Assembly: GCA_029242935.1 (NCBI GenBank)
Contig: JAQWSX010000176.1
Location: 1 to 64,000 of the forward strand
DNA from: Akkermansiaceae bacterium
Lineage (GTDB): Bacteria; Verrucomicrobiota; Verrucomicrobiia; Verrucomicrobiales; Akkermansiaceae
Length of the DNA stretch: 64,000 bases
Direction of reading: 5' to 3'
Shown: piece after piece, positions 1-9,406 of the stretch
Position numbering within the stretch: the first letter of the stretch is position 1
How the letters are laid out: every line of letters starts with the position of its first letter
Position numbers and translations under genes: made by a program
Notes under the pieces: generated by a model
Databases searched by the model: none
Told to the model about the DNA's origin: nothing
Seen by the model: the letters and a program-made list of their open reading frames with translations, nothing else

Positions 1-1398
1 GATCTAATCTTAAAGGATGGCACTACCCCTCCTTCTTCTTACAGCTTTGATGAAACTCCAAATCGCCTAGCTGTTAAGTTAGAAACAAACCCAGCCAAAC
101 CATTAACCCTAAACTCCCCAAACCACCCTCGGATGTGGCGTGACACCCCGGCCGGAATTTGGTCTTTTACTTCAGAAGTAACTCTAACCTCCGTGCAACA
201 GGGTGACTTTTACACTGGGATCATCGTCGATGGAGAGCAAAACGGCTCGCCAGTGCGTTTCACGGTCGGCATGGAAGACGGTGATTTACTCCGTGCCAAA
301 AAGATCACGACATCAGGCACAACGATTCTTGGATCAATCAGTTGGACCGAAAAAGACGCAGTCGTTAGGATCTTTAAGAAAACAACGGGGATCGATCTCC
401 AGTATCGCACCGAACCCGGTGTCTGGGAGACTCTGGGAATGGCCTCTGGAAATATCACCACCTCGCAAGCTGGAATTTTTGCGTCCACCGATACCCCGCA
501 AGCCCTCCGCGTGGAATTCGATGATGCTCTCATCGTAGATTCAAGTATTAGTAGCCCAACCCTCGATAATCTTAGAATTACCGAGATCATGTATCATCCG
601 ATTGGTGGATCGTTCTACGAATTTATCGAAATCCAAAATACCGGTTCGACACCGCTTGCTCTTGATGGAGCTTCCTTCGATGACACCCAACCTTTCGGCG
701 CCTTTACCTTTACAAACGTCACTTTGGCCCCGGGGCAATATGCCGTAATCGTTTCTGCCGAATCAGCATTTCGTGCTCGCTACGGAAATAATATTCTCAT
801 CGCAGGCAACTGGGCTTCTGATGCACTCTCCAACGGAGGTGAAAACATCGAACTCCGCGATCCATTCCGCAACACCATTCACGATTTTTCATACGATGAC
901 AATGCCCCTTGGCCCCTCGCTGCCGATGGCACCGGCCCATCCTTGGAAGTCATTGATACGGAGGGAGATTACAATGACCCCCTGAACTGGCGTGCCTCTG
1001 CATATACCGGAGGAAGCCCCGGATTTTCCGAAGCCACCGACCAAGATGGCGACGGACTCAGTAACATCAGGGAAAACGCATTGGGCACCAATCCCAACTT
1101 ATTTGACACTGATGGCGACGGATCTTCCGACGGCGCGGAAACTGTTGCAGGGACCAACCCGCTAGATACCTCAGATTACTTTCGTATTCTATCGGTCGGA
1201 CCTACCGATACTCCGGACGAAATCGAAATCACTTGGGCTTCAGTCACCGGAAAAACCTACAGAGTTGAATCAAGCACCACCCTAGAGGGCGTCTGGAGCC
1301 TCCACGATTCAGTCACAGCAGGCGGCCCCACAAGCAGCTCGACCGATCAAACCTCTGGTGAGAAGAAATTTTACCGGATTCGAGTCAGTGGGCCTTAA
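1..1398 (+). CDS. Lamin-tail-domain (LTD) surface/secreted protein with C-terminal calcium-binding-type DxDGDG repeats (5' truncated by window edge)
   Basis: Frame 1 is open from base 1; LTD signature 'LRITEIMYHPIGGSFYEFIEIQNTGSTPLALDGASF'; 'DQDGDGLSNIRENALGTNPNLFDTDGDGSSDGAE'. Confidence 0.8.
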   Translation, partial: DLILKDGTTPPSSYSFDETPNRLAVKLETNPAKPLTLNSPNHPRMWRDTPAGIWSFTSEVTLTSVQQGDFYTGIIVDGEQNGSPVRFTVGMEDGDLLRAKKITTSGTTILGSISWTEKDAVVRIFKKTTGIDLQYRTEPGVWETLGMASGNITTSQAGIFASTDTPQALRVEFDDALIVDSSISSPTLDNLRITEIMYHPIGGSFYEFIEIQNTGSTPLALDGASFDDTQPFGAFTFTNVTLAPGQYAVIVSAESAFRARYGNNILIAGNWASDALSNGGENIELRDPFRNTIHDFSYDDNAPWPLAADGTGPSLEVIDTEGDYNDPLNWRASAYTGGSPGFSEATDQDGDGLSNIRENALGTNPNLFDTDGDGSSDGAETVAGTNPLDTSDYFRILSVGPTDTPDEIEITWASVTGKTYRVESSTTLEGVWSLHDSVTAGGPTSSSTDQTSGEKKFYRIRVSGP

Positions 1399-1657
1399 AG
1401 AGCCCGATTAACTCTAACACCCTTCTCGTAGAGAAAAATTGCTCTACTTAATGACCACGGGGGCCGTGGTGGCATACCTATTCCCGTAGAGAATCATACC
1501 CCACAAACTCACCCTCCTTTCGCTCTTCGTTCTAAGCGTGGGCACAATTTTAACTAATCTGATCGGATCTTAAAATTTTCAAAAAACTAATTCATCATCC
1601 TCGATAGCTTTCAACAGAATTAACCTAGCACCAGCAGCGAATCTTTGAGACCGTCAC

Positions 1658-2467
1658 ATGATGCGAATCCTCCTCCTATTTTTTATATCAGTCCTTCAAA
1701 TTTGGGCCACTGACAGCGATTACGAAATCAAGAAAGACATTCCTTATCGTGAGGACACCCAGGCCCTCGACGAGTATCAGCGTGAAAGATGTCTTCTAGA
1801 TATCCATCACCCTTCATCAAGAGGCTTTGCGACCATTATCTGGTTTCACGGTGGCGGGTTGACTTCGGGGGGGAAAAGTTTTCCCAAAGATCTTCAGAAT
1901 AAAGGACATGCCATCGTTGCTGTTAACTATCGGCTGAGTCCGAAAGTCCAAGTCACCGAATGCCTTGACGACGCAGCTGCCGCAGTTGCCTGGGTCATAA
2001 AAAACATCGGGAAACTTGGGGGAGATCAGAAGCGCATCTTCATTAGCGGACATTCTGCCGGAGGTTACCTCACGAGTATGATCGGGCTTGATTCATCTTG
2101 GCTCAAGCGTCACCAGGTGGATACCAATGATATTGCAGGTCTCATTCCATACAGTGGGCACGCCATCACACATTTCACAGTTCGAAAGGAGCGTGGCATT
2201 GCTGCAACTCGCCCTGTCGTCGACGAACTGGCGCCCCTCTTCCACGTGAGGAAGGATGCCCCACCCATTCTCCTAATCACAGGTGATCGCGAAAAAGAGC
2301 TTCTCGGTCGCTATGAGGAAAATGCCTATCTCTTCAGAATGCTAAAAGTTGCAGGGCATCAGGACGTTACCTTGTTCGAAATTGATGGTTATGGGCATGG
2401 CATGACGGACCCGGCACACCCCCTACTATTAAATTTTGTGCAGCGAATTGGATCCAAAAAAAGATGA
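1658..2467 (+). CDS. Alpha/beta hydrolase (esterase/lipase, BD-FAE-like), secreted
   Basis: Signal peptide-like N-terminus; HGGG oxyanion motif; GHSAGG nucleophile elbow; C-terminal 'GYGHGM' His. Confidence 0.85.
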   Translation: MMRILLLFFISVLQIWATDSDYEIKKDIPYREDTQALDEYQRERCLLDIHHPSSRGFATIIWFHGGGLTSGGKSFPKDLQNKGHAIVAVNYRLSPKVQVTECLDDAAAAVAWVIKNIGKLGGDQKRIFISGHSAGGYLTSMIGLDSSWLKRHQVDTNDIAGLIPYSGHAITHFTVRKERGIAATRPVVDELAPLFHVRKDAPPILLITGDREKELLGRYEENAYLFRMLKVAGHQDVTLFEIDGYGHGMTDPAHPLLLNFVQRIGSKKR

Positions 2468-2736
2468 CTCCGAATTTCGTTCCGAAGCGACTACTAGAAA
2501 ACGGTTTCCAGAGTTAAACCCGATATCATTCATTGTAATGACTGGATGACAGGTCTGATTTTTGCGGAGGCCAAGAAACTCTTGGCATTCTTACTCTTTT
2601 CACCATTCACAATATCCACACTCAGGAGGCCACCCTCGCCCAATTAGAAACACAGGGATTCCAGCCAGAGACTTTTGGGACAAACTCTACTTCGGAAGCT
2701 ACCCCGAGAGCTTCAACGGGTCCTATTAGACCAACC

Positions 2737-3972
2737 CTATCGACCTCCTCGGAAAAGGGAGATCGTCCGCTCCATCGCACCATTGTGCTTTTCCAGCACA
2801 GCACGCGCTTTTGGAACTTGCCCCCTAGGTAATTTACGAAGCGCGGAAACTAACTCTTCGCGAGAAGACACCATACAAATTCCACCCGCCTCTTTGAGCT
2901 CAGAAACTAGGGGCTCAAAATTTGCCATATTTGATCCGCAAATGACCGGCACTCCGGCGAGAATTGCTTCGGAAGGATTCTGCCCACCCTCTTCAAAGAA
3001 GCTCTTTCCGATGACCACGACATCCGCGTGAGCTGTCCAGTCGCGTAACTCTCCCGTGCTATCAATCACAAACGATTCGCTCCCCAAAGGCTGCTGGAAT
3101 TCGCTTCTTAAAATCACATCGTCATTTAAAGCCTCGACCACCTCAGCTCGGCGCTCGGCATGCCGGGGCACAATAACCGATTGATAGCCTAGCTCTCTGA
3201 AAACATCGTCAAGGTATTCCTCTTCACCGGGAAAGGTTGAGACAGCCATCGCCACCGGCCTCTTCGGAAATCGATCCAGCATCGCCGAAAATTCCGGTCT
3301 CTTCTCTGGCAAAGCCGCACCCGACGGATCAAACTTCACATTTCCGGTGAGCACCGCCGCTTTCTCTCGAACTCCAATGGTCTGCCATCGGACAAGATCC
3401 TCTTTTTCGGGAACTCCGACATAGTCCAGCAACTCCAGAAAGGGGGCCACAAAACTTTGAAACTTTTTCAGGCGCCGGCCAGATCTCGGAGAAAGACGAG
3501 CATTCATCAAACCGATCGGAATTCCAAGGCAGTGAGTTTCATAGATCAGATTCGGCCAGATCTCGGATTCCACCATCACCACTACCCGGGGCTCCAACCG
3601 CTTCATAACGCGGCGGATCAAGAACCCAAGATCAAGCGGTGCATAAATGACCCGCACATCTTCGGGTGCCTTGTCCCGGGCCACCGCCATTCCGGTCGCC
3701 GTGGTGGGGACCAACACAAAATGATCACCTGTTTCTTTCCGCCATTCCGTGATCACCTTTAGCGCGAGAAGCACCTCCCCCACGCTCACCGCGTGGATAT
3801 AAACTGCTCCAGTGCGTTCAAACTCAACTTCTCTCCCATAGATCCCAATCCGCTCCAACAACCCACTCCCCCAACCATCGCGACGCAACATCTTCAACAT
3901 CCAAAAAGGCGCAGCAGCTAGCGCTACCAGCGGGTAGAGAATTCTCCAAACAATTATGACCAAGGTCCTCAT
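2737..3972 (-). CDS. waaA: 3-deoxy-D-manno-octulosonic acid transferase (Kdo transferase)
   Basis: 'AVYIHAVSVGEVLLALKVI', 'VVMVESEIWPNLI', 'MNARLSPRS', 'GKSFFEEGGQNPSEAILAGVPVICGSNMANF'. Start moved from 4074 to internal ATG at 3972, which directly follows the rsmD stop. Confidence 0.93.
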   Translation of the reverse strand: MRTLVIIVWRILYPLVALAAAPFWMLKMLRRDGWGSGLLERIGIYGREVEFERTGAVYIHAVSVGEVLLALKVITEWRKETGDHFVLVPTTATGMAVARDKAPEDVRVIYAPLDLGFLIRRVMKRLEPRVVVMVESEIWPNLIYETHCLGIPIGLMNARLSPRSGRRLKKFQSFVAPFLELLDYVGVPEKEDLVRWQTIGVREKAAVLTGNVKFDPSGAALPEKRPEFSAMLDRFPKRPVAMAVSTFPGEEEYLDDVFRELGYQSVIVPRHAERRAEVVEALNDDVILRSEFQQPLGSESFVIDSTGELRDWTAHADVVVIGKSFFEEGGQNPSEAILAGVPVICGSNMANFEPLVSELKEAGGICMVSSREELVSALRKLPRGQVPKARAVLEKHNGAMERTISLFRGGR

Positions 3973-3973
3973 C

Positions 3974-4519
3974 TCAAGATTCCAACTGATAAATTGCAAT
4001 TCGGCTCCGGCCATAATCCCTGCTTTGAACCAAAGCCAATTCTTTCGGACCAGGAAGTTCTCCCACCGCTTCACGCTCCAAGATCAAAAAACCATCCTTC
4101 GCCAACCATTGCTCCCAGCCTTCGGTGGCAATCAAATCACGTGCCGGATCACTCAAACCATCGGCGTAGGGAGGATCAGCAAAAATCAAATCGTAACTCG
4201 TTCTTTCGCTACGTAGAAAAGCTCCCACTTCGCGTTGAATTACTCTCCCGTCTTTGTATCCCGTCTTGTTTAAATTCTCCTCAATGACCCGGCATGCCCC
4301 ACGATTCTGCTCCACAAAAGTACACGAAGCCCCACCGCGGCTCAAGGCCTCAATCCCTAGGGCACCCGACCCCGCATAAAGATCAAGAACTCGTGCGTCG
4401 GGAATCACGGCCTTGAGAATCCCAAATACCGACTCACGGACGCGATCCGTAGTCGGACGCGAAACTTCACGCGGAACCTTTAGGGGGTGCCCCTTTGCTG
4501 AACCGGCAATAATTCTCAT
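3974..4519 (-). CDS. rsmD: 16S rRNA (guanine966-N2)-methyltransferase
   Basis: 'MRIIAGSAKGHPLKVP', 'RPTTDRVRESVFGIL', 'VLDLYAGSGALGIEALSRGA', 'DLIFADPPY'. Confidence 0.95.
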   Translation of the reverse strand: MRIIAGSAKGHPLKVPREVSRPTTDRVRESVFGILKAVIPDARVLDLYAGSGALGIEALSRGGASCTFVEQNRGACRVIEENLNKTGYKDGRVIQREVGAFLRSERTSYDLIFADPPYADGLSDPARDLIATEGWEQWLAKDGFLILEREAVGELPGPKELALVQSRDYGRSRIAIYQLES

Positions 4520-5982
4520 GGTAAATTAGGAGGATCGGTATTCTTTCGACTCAGGACCTCTTCCGCGGTCGCAAAAAAAGGAACCCAGGAACGATCCTCA
4601 CCAAGGTCCATCATCAATGTCCCGTTACGAGCTTCAATCCGAATATCCCGAAATGCGCGATCAGGAGTAATTAGCGGCTGAAAGTCCATTAGCAGGTTCC
4701 CGGAAGTCATCCTCACTCTTTTCGCGTGGGATTGTGCCCTTTCAGGGCTCGAAACAATCCGCACCGTTGCTGCCGCCTCTCCCGCAGCCGTCGCAAACCC
4801 ATTGATCAGAATGGCGTCCTCCTCACCAATAGCCCGAACATCTTTAGCCACAACTCCTGCCGCTGTGACAACGAACTTGGCCTTTCCACGGTTAAATCTC
4901 ATTCCGCCTTCATCCCGAGGGTCATTGATCACCACATTTTCAAAGTTCGTGACACTACTCCCTTTGAAACTCGCAGGAACCAACAAGTAACCCTGAAGTT
5001 GATTCCTTGAATTCAAATTAGACACCGCCACTGGGGATTTTTGCTCCCGAAAAACCGAACTCAAATCAACCTGCTGATCTGGAAGGCTCACCTGTAAACC
5101 AGCAGGAAAACCAGCGGCCAGTTTCACGGCCGCCGATAGCTCAAGATTCAAGCCAAAGACTTTAAGCGAATGCTCCATGACCGCAAGCGAGCGATCTGCC
5201 CACACCACAGGGATCGTCAATCCCCCTTCTGAAATCGCATCTGAAATCCTAACTTCCCGGCAGGAAATCTCGCCCTCCCGAGTGCCTCCCCAAAGCGGAA
5301 TCTCACCCTCGATTTGGTCCAGAGTCAGTGAGAGATCGGGAACTCGTTCTGAAAAGATCTTCACTTTCGCATTGGATAAAATAATCACTCCCTCAAAATC
5401 CTCGCTTGGCGGCGAGGTCACATTGGGAGCCTCACTTTTTGCAGGAACGTCGTCCCGGGCTAATGGAGATTCCTCGGTTTTCTGATCTGCTGGTTGACTT
5501 TCAGGATCTGGATGAGGCACCTCCTCTTGATCGCCTGGCCGTTCAACCACCGCCGACTTAGAAGCCCCCTCCATGGACAGGGCCAGAATATCACTAATCG
5601 TCTCAACCGCAACATTAGCACTAAGCTGATTGACCTCGAGTCGTTCCCAACGCCTTTTCCCCCTCAGCAGAGAAATCCACGATACATCGACACGAATCTC
5701 ACGAACTGAAAAAAGAGCATTTTTCTGCCCCAATTTAGCTGGAACAAATACCTGGAAATTGCTCGCCGTCACTCCCGTCCAGGGCGACCATGTCACACTT
5801 TCCAATTGGCAAGGCAGGCCTATTTTTTGCTCTATCTTATTGCAAAGGATCCTAGTCCCCAGCGCAGTTGAAAACAACAGGTTCACACATCCCCAAGCAA
5901 GTAGCGGCATTGTTGCCCACGTGCGGAATTGTAGTCCAAGAACTCGTTTTTTCAAAAGATTCACACGACTGGACCCTCTCAA
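4516..5982 (-). CDS. AsmA-like membrane-anchored envelope protein (hypothetical)
   Basis: N-terminal TM segment, 'LESVTWSPWTGVTASNFQVFVP' AsmA/TamB-like opening, Pro/Glu-rich linker; 4-nt overlap with rsmD. Confidence 0.5.
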   Translation of the reverse strand: MRGSSRVNLLKKRVLGLQFRTWATMPLLAWGCVNLLFSTALGTRILCNKIEQKIGLPCQLESVTWSPWTGVTASNFQVFVPAKLGQKNALFSVREIRVDVSWISLLRGKRRWERLEVNQLSANVAVETISDILALSMEGASKSAVVERPGDQEEVPHPDPESQPADQKTEESPLARDDVPAKSEAPNVTSPPSEDFEGVIILSNAKVKIFSERVPDLSLTLDQIEGEIPLWGGTREGEISCREVRISDAISEGGLTIPVVWADRSLAVMEHSLKVFGLNLELSAAVKLAAGFPAGLQVSLPDQQVDLSSVFREQKSPVAVSNLNSRNQLQGYLLVPASFKGSSVTNFENVVINDPRDEGGMRFNRGKAKFVVTAAGVVAKDVRAIGEEDAILINGFATAAGEAAATVRIVSSPERAQSHAKRVRMTSGNLLMDFQPLITPDRAFRDIRIEARNGTLMMDLGEDRSWVPFFATAEEVLSRKNTDPPNLP

Positions 5983-5985
5983 TTC

Positions 5986-6699
5986 CTATTTGAGCGGAAA
6001 ACGAATCACTCTACTGACATCCTCCAGAACAGTGTTATTTGCCGTAATATCCTGAAGACGATAAACGAGAAAACCAAATTTCCCGTCAGCAGATTTTCCA
6101 AGGGCCATATTCTCTTTAGTTTTTCCCAACGGTGTCTCCTCCTCAAACCTCCATTCGACTCCTTTCCATTCGCCAAGAATCGTTTCCTCGCCAGCATCAA
6201 TATCATCGATCCGCTTCATAACACCGTTGGTCGAACGAAACGCATCTTCCTTTTCTTCATATCGGAGCAAGGAAATCATTGCTCCCGTTCCCGATAATCT
6301 AAAGCTCCATTTGCCGCGCCGCTGTTCAAGAAGAACGCCGACCTTCTCCAGAACCTTAAATTCCCGCTTACCCCAGAGATCCAGGTATTCCTCATACTGT
6401 GCAGTGGTCAGATTAAGATTTTTGTGAAACGGAAGCGGAATCCCCGGCTTAGCATTCTTTGAGTATTCCTCATACCACTCGGGGTCGTTCTTCGCTCCCT
6501 CCTTCACCAATTTTATATATTTCTGGATTTCCTCCGGCGGAGTCACCACCACCCTTTCACCTTCGTAAAGCTTGTTCGGCTCAAGAATGTTCGTGAAAAC
6601 TTGGGGCGCTGTAGCCTGCGCAAAAACCCCAGCTGAAAATAGTATCACAAATGAAATGGCGAAAAAAGCAGTCACCCGGTTATTGTATTGTTTCATCAT
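5986..6699 (-). CDS. Secreted hypothetical protein
   Basis: Signal peptide 'AFFAISFVILFSAGVFAQA'; packed between flanking same-strand genes. Confidence 0.6.
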   Translation of the reverse strand: MMKQYNNRVTAFFAISFVILFSAGVFAQATAPQVFTNILEPNKLYEGERVVVTPPEEIQKYIKLVKEGAKNDPEWYEEYSKNAKPGIPLPFHKNLNLTTAQYEEYLDLWGKREFKVLEKVGVLLEQRRGKWSFRLSGTGAMISLLRYEEKEDAFRSTNGVMKRIDDIDAGEETILGEWKGVEWRFEEETPLGKTKENMALGKSADGKFGFLVYRLQDITANNTVLEDVSRVIRFPLK

Positions 6700-6700
6700 T

Positions 6701-6838
6701 CTAAATTATTGTCTCTTTCGATTGCTTTGCGCTCTTCGCCTGTTCGGACCCAACCATATAACTTCGCACAAGTAAACCCGCACCTGCCGCCACTATTCCC
6801 GGCACCAAAAATAGAAACGACCTCTTCACATTTAACAT
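6701..6838 (-). CDS. Small single-TM protein (45 aa), absent from the supplied ORF track
   Basis: Codon-by-codon translation: MLNVKRSFLFLVPGIVAAGAGLLVRSYMVGSEQAKSAKQSKETII*; stop lies 1 nt from the ATG of 5986..6699. Confidence 0.5.
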   Translation of the reverse strand: MLNVKRSFLFLVPGIVAAGAGLLVRSYMVGSEQAKSAKQSKETII

Positions 6839-6921
6839 AAAACAAGCGCAACTGAGAATCGCCACGCAAATCGGGGGCTGCAGAAGGCAAGTGACGCTAA
6901 AAAGACGAACACGCGCAAGGG

Positions 6922-7098
6922 TTATTGTTCTGCCTGCTTCCCCCCGTTTTTATGCCACGCAGACGTTGGCCCATCCAGTCTGCCTTCCTTTAAGGTATGT
7001 TCAGCACTCTTCTGCCCGGTTTCATGCAAATTAAAAGCTCTACCCGTGTAAGGAGTGTCCGAGCCATTGAGATAAAGGATACCTTTGCGATTTTCTAA
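6922..7098 (-). pseudogene. YwqK/MORN_2-repeat-like coding remnant without a canonical start, in frame after the stop of 7099..8235
   Basis: LENRKGILYLNGSDTPYTGRAFNLHETGQKSAEHTLKEGRLDGPTSAWHKNGGKQAEQ*, matching the YwqK-type pattern 'x-NGQK-x-E-x-KxGxxDGxxxxW'. Confidence 0.55.
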
Positions 7099-8235
7099 TT
7101 AATCGGCATCAACGGCATCTGATTCGTTCCCAGAAACTTCCTGTGGATTATGAGGAAACGCCCACCTTGTCGATTCCAGCCCCTCAATCAGCATTGAACG
7201 CGTAGCCTTGCTTTCCTCTAAGAATCTTGCCTTGATGATCGCAGCCTTTTGAGATTCATCACCTTCAAGCGGAAAAGCTTTAAGGAACTCCCGCTCCAAA
7301 GTAGTCCCCTTTTTCACAAAGCCATAAAGAGTAGTTTCCGATCCACGAAAGTTTAGTCGGAAACAATCAAACTCGCTCTCATCCGAAAATTCATACGTAT
7401 AGAAATTATCTCTCTGGGCATAGACCCTCAGCCCCATCAACTCGGTTGGACGCGATTTGGCAAGATCTTCTGGGCTCATTGGGAGATAACACACAAATGA
7501 TTCCCAATCTACGAGCATGCCATCCGGCCGGTCTTCGATAAGAATGGGAATGCCCTTCTCTTTTTCCTCAACCTTCACCCCTAGAGCTATGAACGGCTTA
7601 TTCTCGAGCGAAATGCTATGATACTTTTTCGTAGCTCTGAATACTAGGGGCTCAATTGGATTGCGCGCATAATAAGACTCCATCAGCGGAGCAACCCTCT
7701 CCGGATGCCTAACCCATTTAATCATCTCCTCAAGCGATTCAGCACTTAGGAATTCAGTCATGACCTTCTCCATTTTGTTAAAATGAACTTCCGCGGCCTC
7801 TCGTTCACTCTCCTCCGCCTCCGCACCCTTAGGTCGGTCTAGATCGCGACCCAATAGTTGATTAGCAATTTTCACATCTATCAAATCACTCTCGGAATCA
7901 CCCATGTTAGTTTGGAAAACCACCCAGCCCAAAATACCAAACAAGCCAACTGCCAATAAAACAAACCAACCCATCGGAACCAAGTCATCATCGGACTCCC
8001 TATCAAACTCCAACCACTCCCTTTCTGGATCGAATAGCTTTTCCTTAGCAGAATTCTCCTCAGAAGAATTTTCTTGAGTAGTAGATTCCTCCGCTGGAGC
8101 CAGAACAGCATTGGGTATTCCCCCCTTTTTCTTCAATGACCCCTCTTTCTCCGCGTCCAAACGAATAACCTCCGTAGGCACCTCATCGACAACCCTGATC
8201 TGATCTTTCCTATTTTCGTTCGACCTCTCTGCCAT
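7099..8235 (-). CDS. Hypothetical single-TM protein
   Basis: Long ORF with acidic N-terminus and one TM helix 'GWFVLLAVGLFGILGWVVF'; family not recognised. Confidence 0.65.
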   Translation of the reverse strand: MAERSNENRKDQIRVVDEVPTEVIRLDAEKEGSLKKKGGIPNAVLAPAEESTTQENSSEENSAKEKLFDPEREWLEFDRESDDDLVPMGWFVLLAVGLFGILGWVVFQTNMGDSESDLIDVKIANQLLGRDLDRPKGAEAEESEREAAEVHFNKMEKVMTEFLSAESLEEMIKWVRHPERVAPLMESYYARNPIEPLVFRATKKYHSISLENKPFIALGVKVEEKEKGIPILIEDRPDGMLVDWESFVCYLPMSPEDLAKSRPTELMGLRVYAQRDNFYTYEFSDESEFDCFRLNFRGSETTLYGFVKKGTTLEREFLKAFPLEGDESQKAAIIKARFLEESKATRSMLIEGLESTRWAFPHNPQEVSGNESDAVDAD

Positions 8236-8263
8236 TCTTCAATGTCAGAATGACCTCAAATGA

Positions 8264-9406
8264 GTGTCGACGCAACTCCGGATCCCCTCTAGATCTCATT
8301 CAACAATTGAACGCGTGAAGCCCAAAATCCTAATTCTCTCTGCAAGCTTTGGCGATGGGCACAATAGCGCGGCCCGTCACCTTGCCGAGGCGCTGGAAGA
8401 ACAAGCGGAAATTTTGGTCGCCGATCCCTGCCACATCGGCAATCCGAAAATTAACGCATTCTTGTGCAAAGCCTACCGGGAAATCACCACTTACACTCCT
8501 AAAATTTGGGCTTGGATGTATCGATCCACCGATCGCCAAGACTTCTCCCAGCCCCTACCCTTTATTGCCAAGACCGAGGACGCCGTTGCCAACCTGCTCA
8601 ACCGATTTGAGCCTGATCTGGTTGTTAACACCTACCCGCTTTACCCTTACATGGTTGACCGACAATTCTCGATAGGGCGCCGCGTCCCCATTGTCACTGT
8701 CGTCACCGACTCTATCGAAATCAATGCCGCCTGGACCCGCTCGCCCAGTGACTACTTTCTCATCACTGACAATCACACCCGTGAAGGACTGATCACCAGC
8801 AATCTTCCCAAAGAAAAAATGAAGGTCACCGGCTTTCCAGTGAGCCCTCGCTTTGAGAGTCTCGAAAAAGTTCCGCCGAATGATCCCCTTAATCCCTTCC
8901 GCATTCTTTTCTTTCCCACCGCCCGTTCTCCACACGTCACCGACATCATCAGGGCCGCTCTCAGTCACGAAAACCACATCACGATCGTTCTCGGACGAAA
9001 CGTCCGCCGACTTTATCGCAAGGTCCGGTCACTCAAAAAATCCTTTCCCGGGCGAATCCATATCAAAGGCTGGACTCGTAAAGTCCCCGAGCTGCTCTCC
9101 TCGCACCACCTCATCATTGGTAAAGCCGGAGGCGCCACCGTGCATGAGGCCATTGCCGCACAGTGCCCCATGCTGGTCCACCACATCGTTCCCGGACAAG
9201 AGGAAGGGAACATCGAACTTCTCGACCGATTTCAAACCGGATCGCTCGCAACCTCAGCAAAAGCCATTCGCGAATCCATCTCAAATCTACTCGCCAACGA
9301 TGCCTCCCTTTGGCGCGAGCAGAAAAAACGACTCATCCAACACGCACGCCCCTCCGCCGCACGCCAGGCTGCCAACTTCATCTTATCCAAAGTCAAACAA
9401 TCGTGA
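8264..9406 (+). CDS. MGDG synthase/UgtP-like glycosyltransferase (GT28-type)
   Basis: 'KILILSASFGDGHNSAARHLAEAL', 'VVTDSIEINAAWTRSPSDYFLI', 'IGKAGGATVHEAIAAQCPMLVHHIVPGQEEGN'. An in-frame GTG at 8315 is an alternative start. Confidence 0.88.
   Translation: MSTQLRIPSRSHSTIERVKPKILILSASFGDGHNSAARHLAEALEEQAEILVADPCHIGNPKINAFLCKAYREITTYTPKIWAWMYRSTDRQDFSQPLPFIAKTEDAVANLLNRFEPDLVVNTYPLYPYMVDRQFSIGRRVPIVTVVTDSIEINAAWTRSPSDYFLITDNHTREGLITSNLPKEKMKVTGFPVSPRFESLEKVPPNDPLNPFRILFFPTARSPHVTDIIRAALSHENHITIVLGRNVRRLYRKVRSLKKSFPGRIHIKGWTRKVPELLSSHHLIIGKAGGATVHEAIAAQCPMLVHHIVPGQEEGNIELLDRFQTGSLATSAKAIRESISNLLANDASLWREQKKRLIQHARPSAARQAANFILSKVKQS

Noticed and set aside
1420-1495. Hairpin ACCACGG-GGG-CCGTGGT (1454-1470) and two copies of CGTAGAGAA
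   Set aside because: No downstream T tract and only two short copies; insufficient for a terminator or repeat-family call.
2468-2736. Coding-like scraps and a weak hairpin (GCCAAG-AAACT-CTTGGC at 2570-2586) between the hydrolase and waaA
   Set aside because: All frames are short or lack starts, and the hairpin has no clear T tract, so I could not separate remnant from chance.
9013-9235. Small minus ORFs within the GT28-type gene
   Set aside because: Antisense shadows of a clear coding frame.
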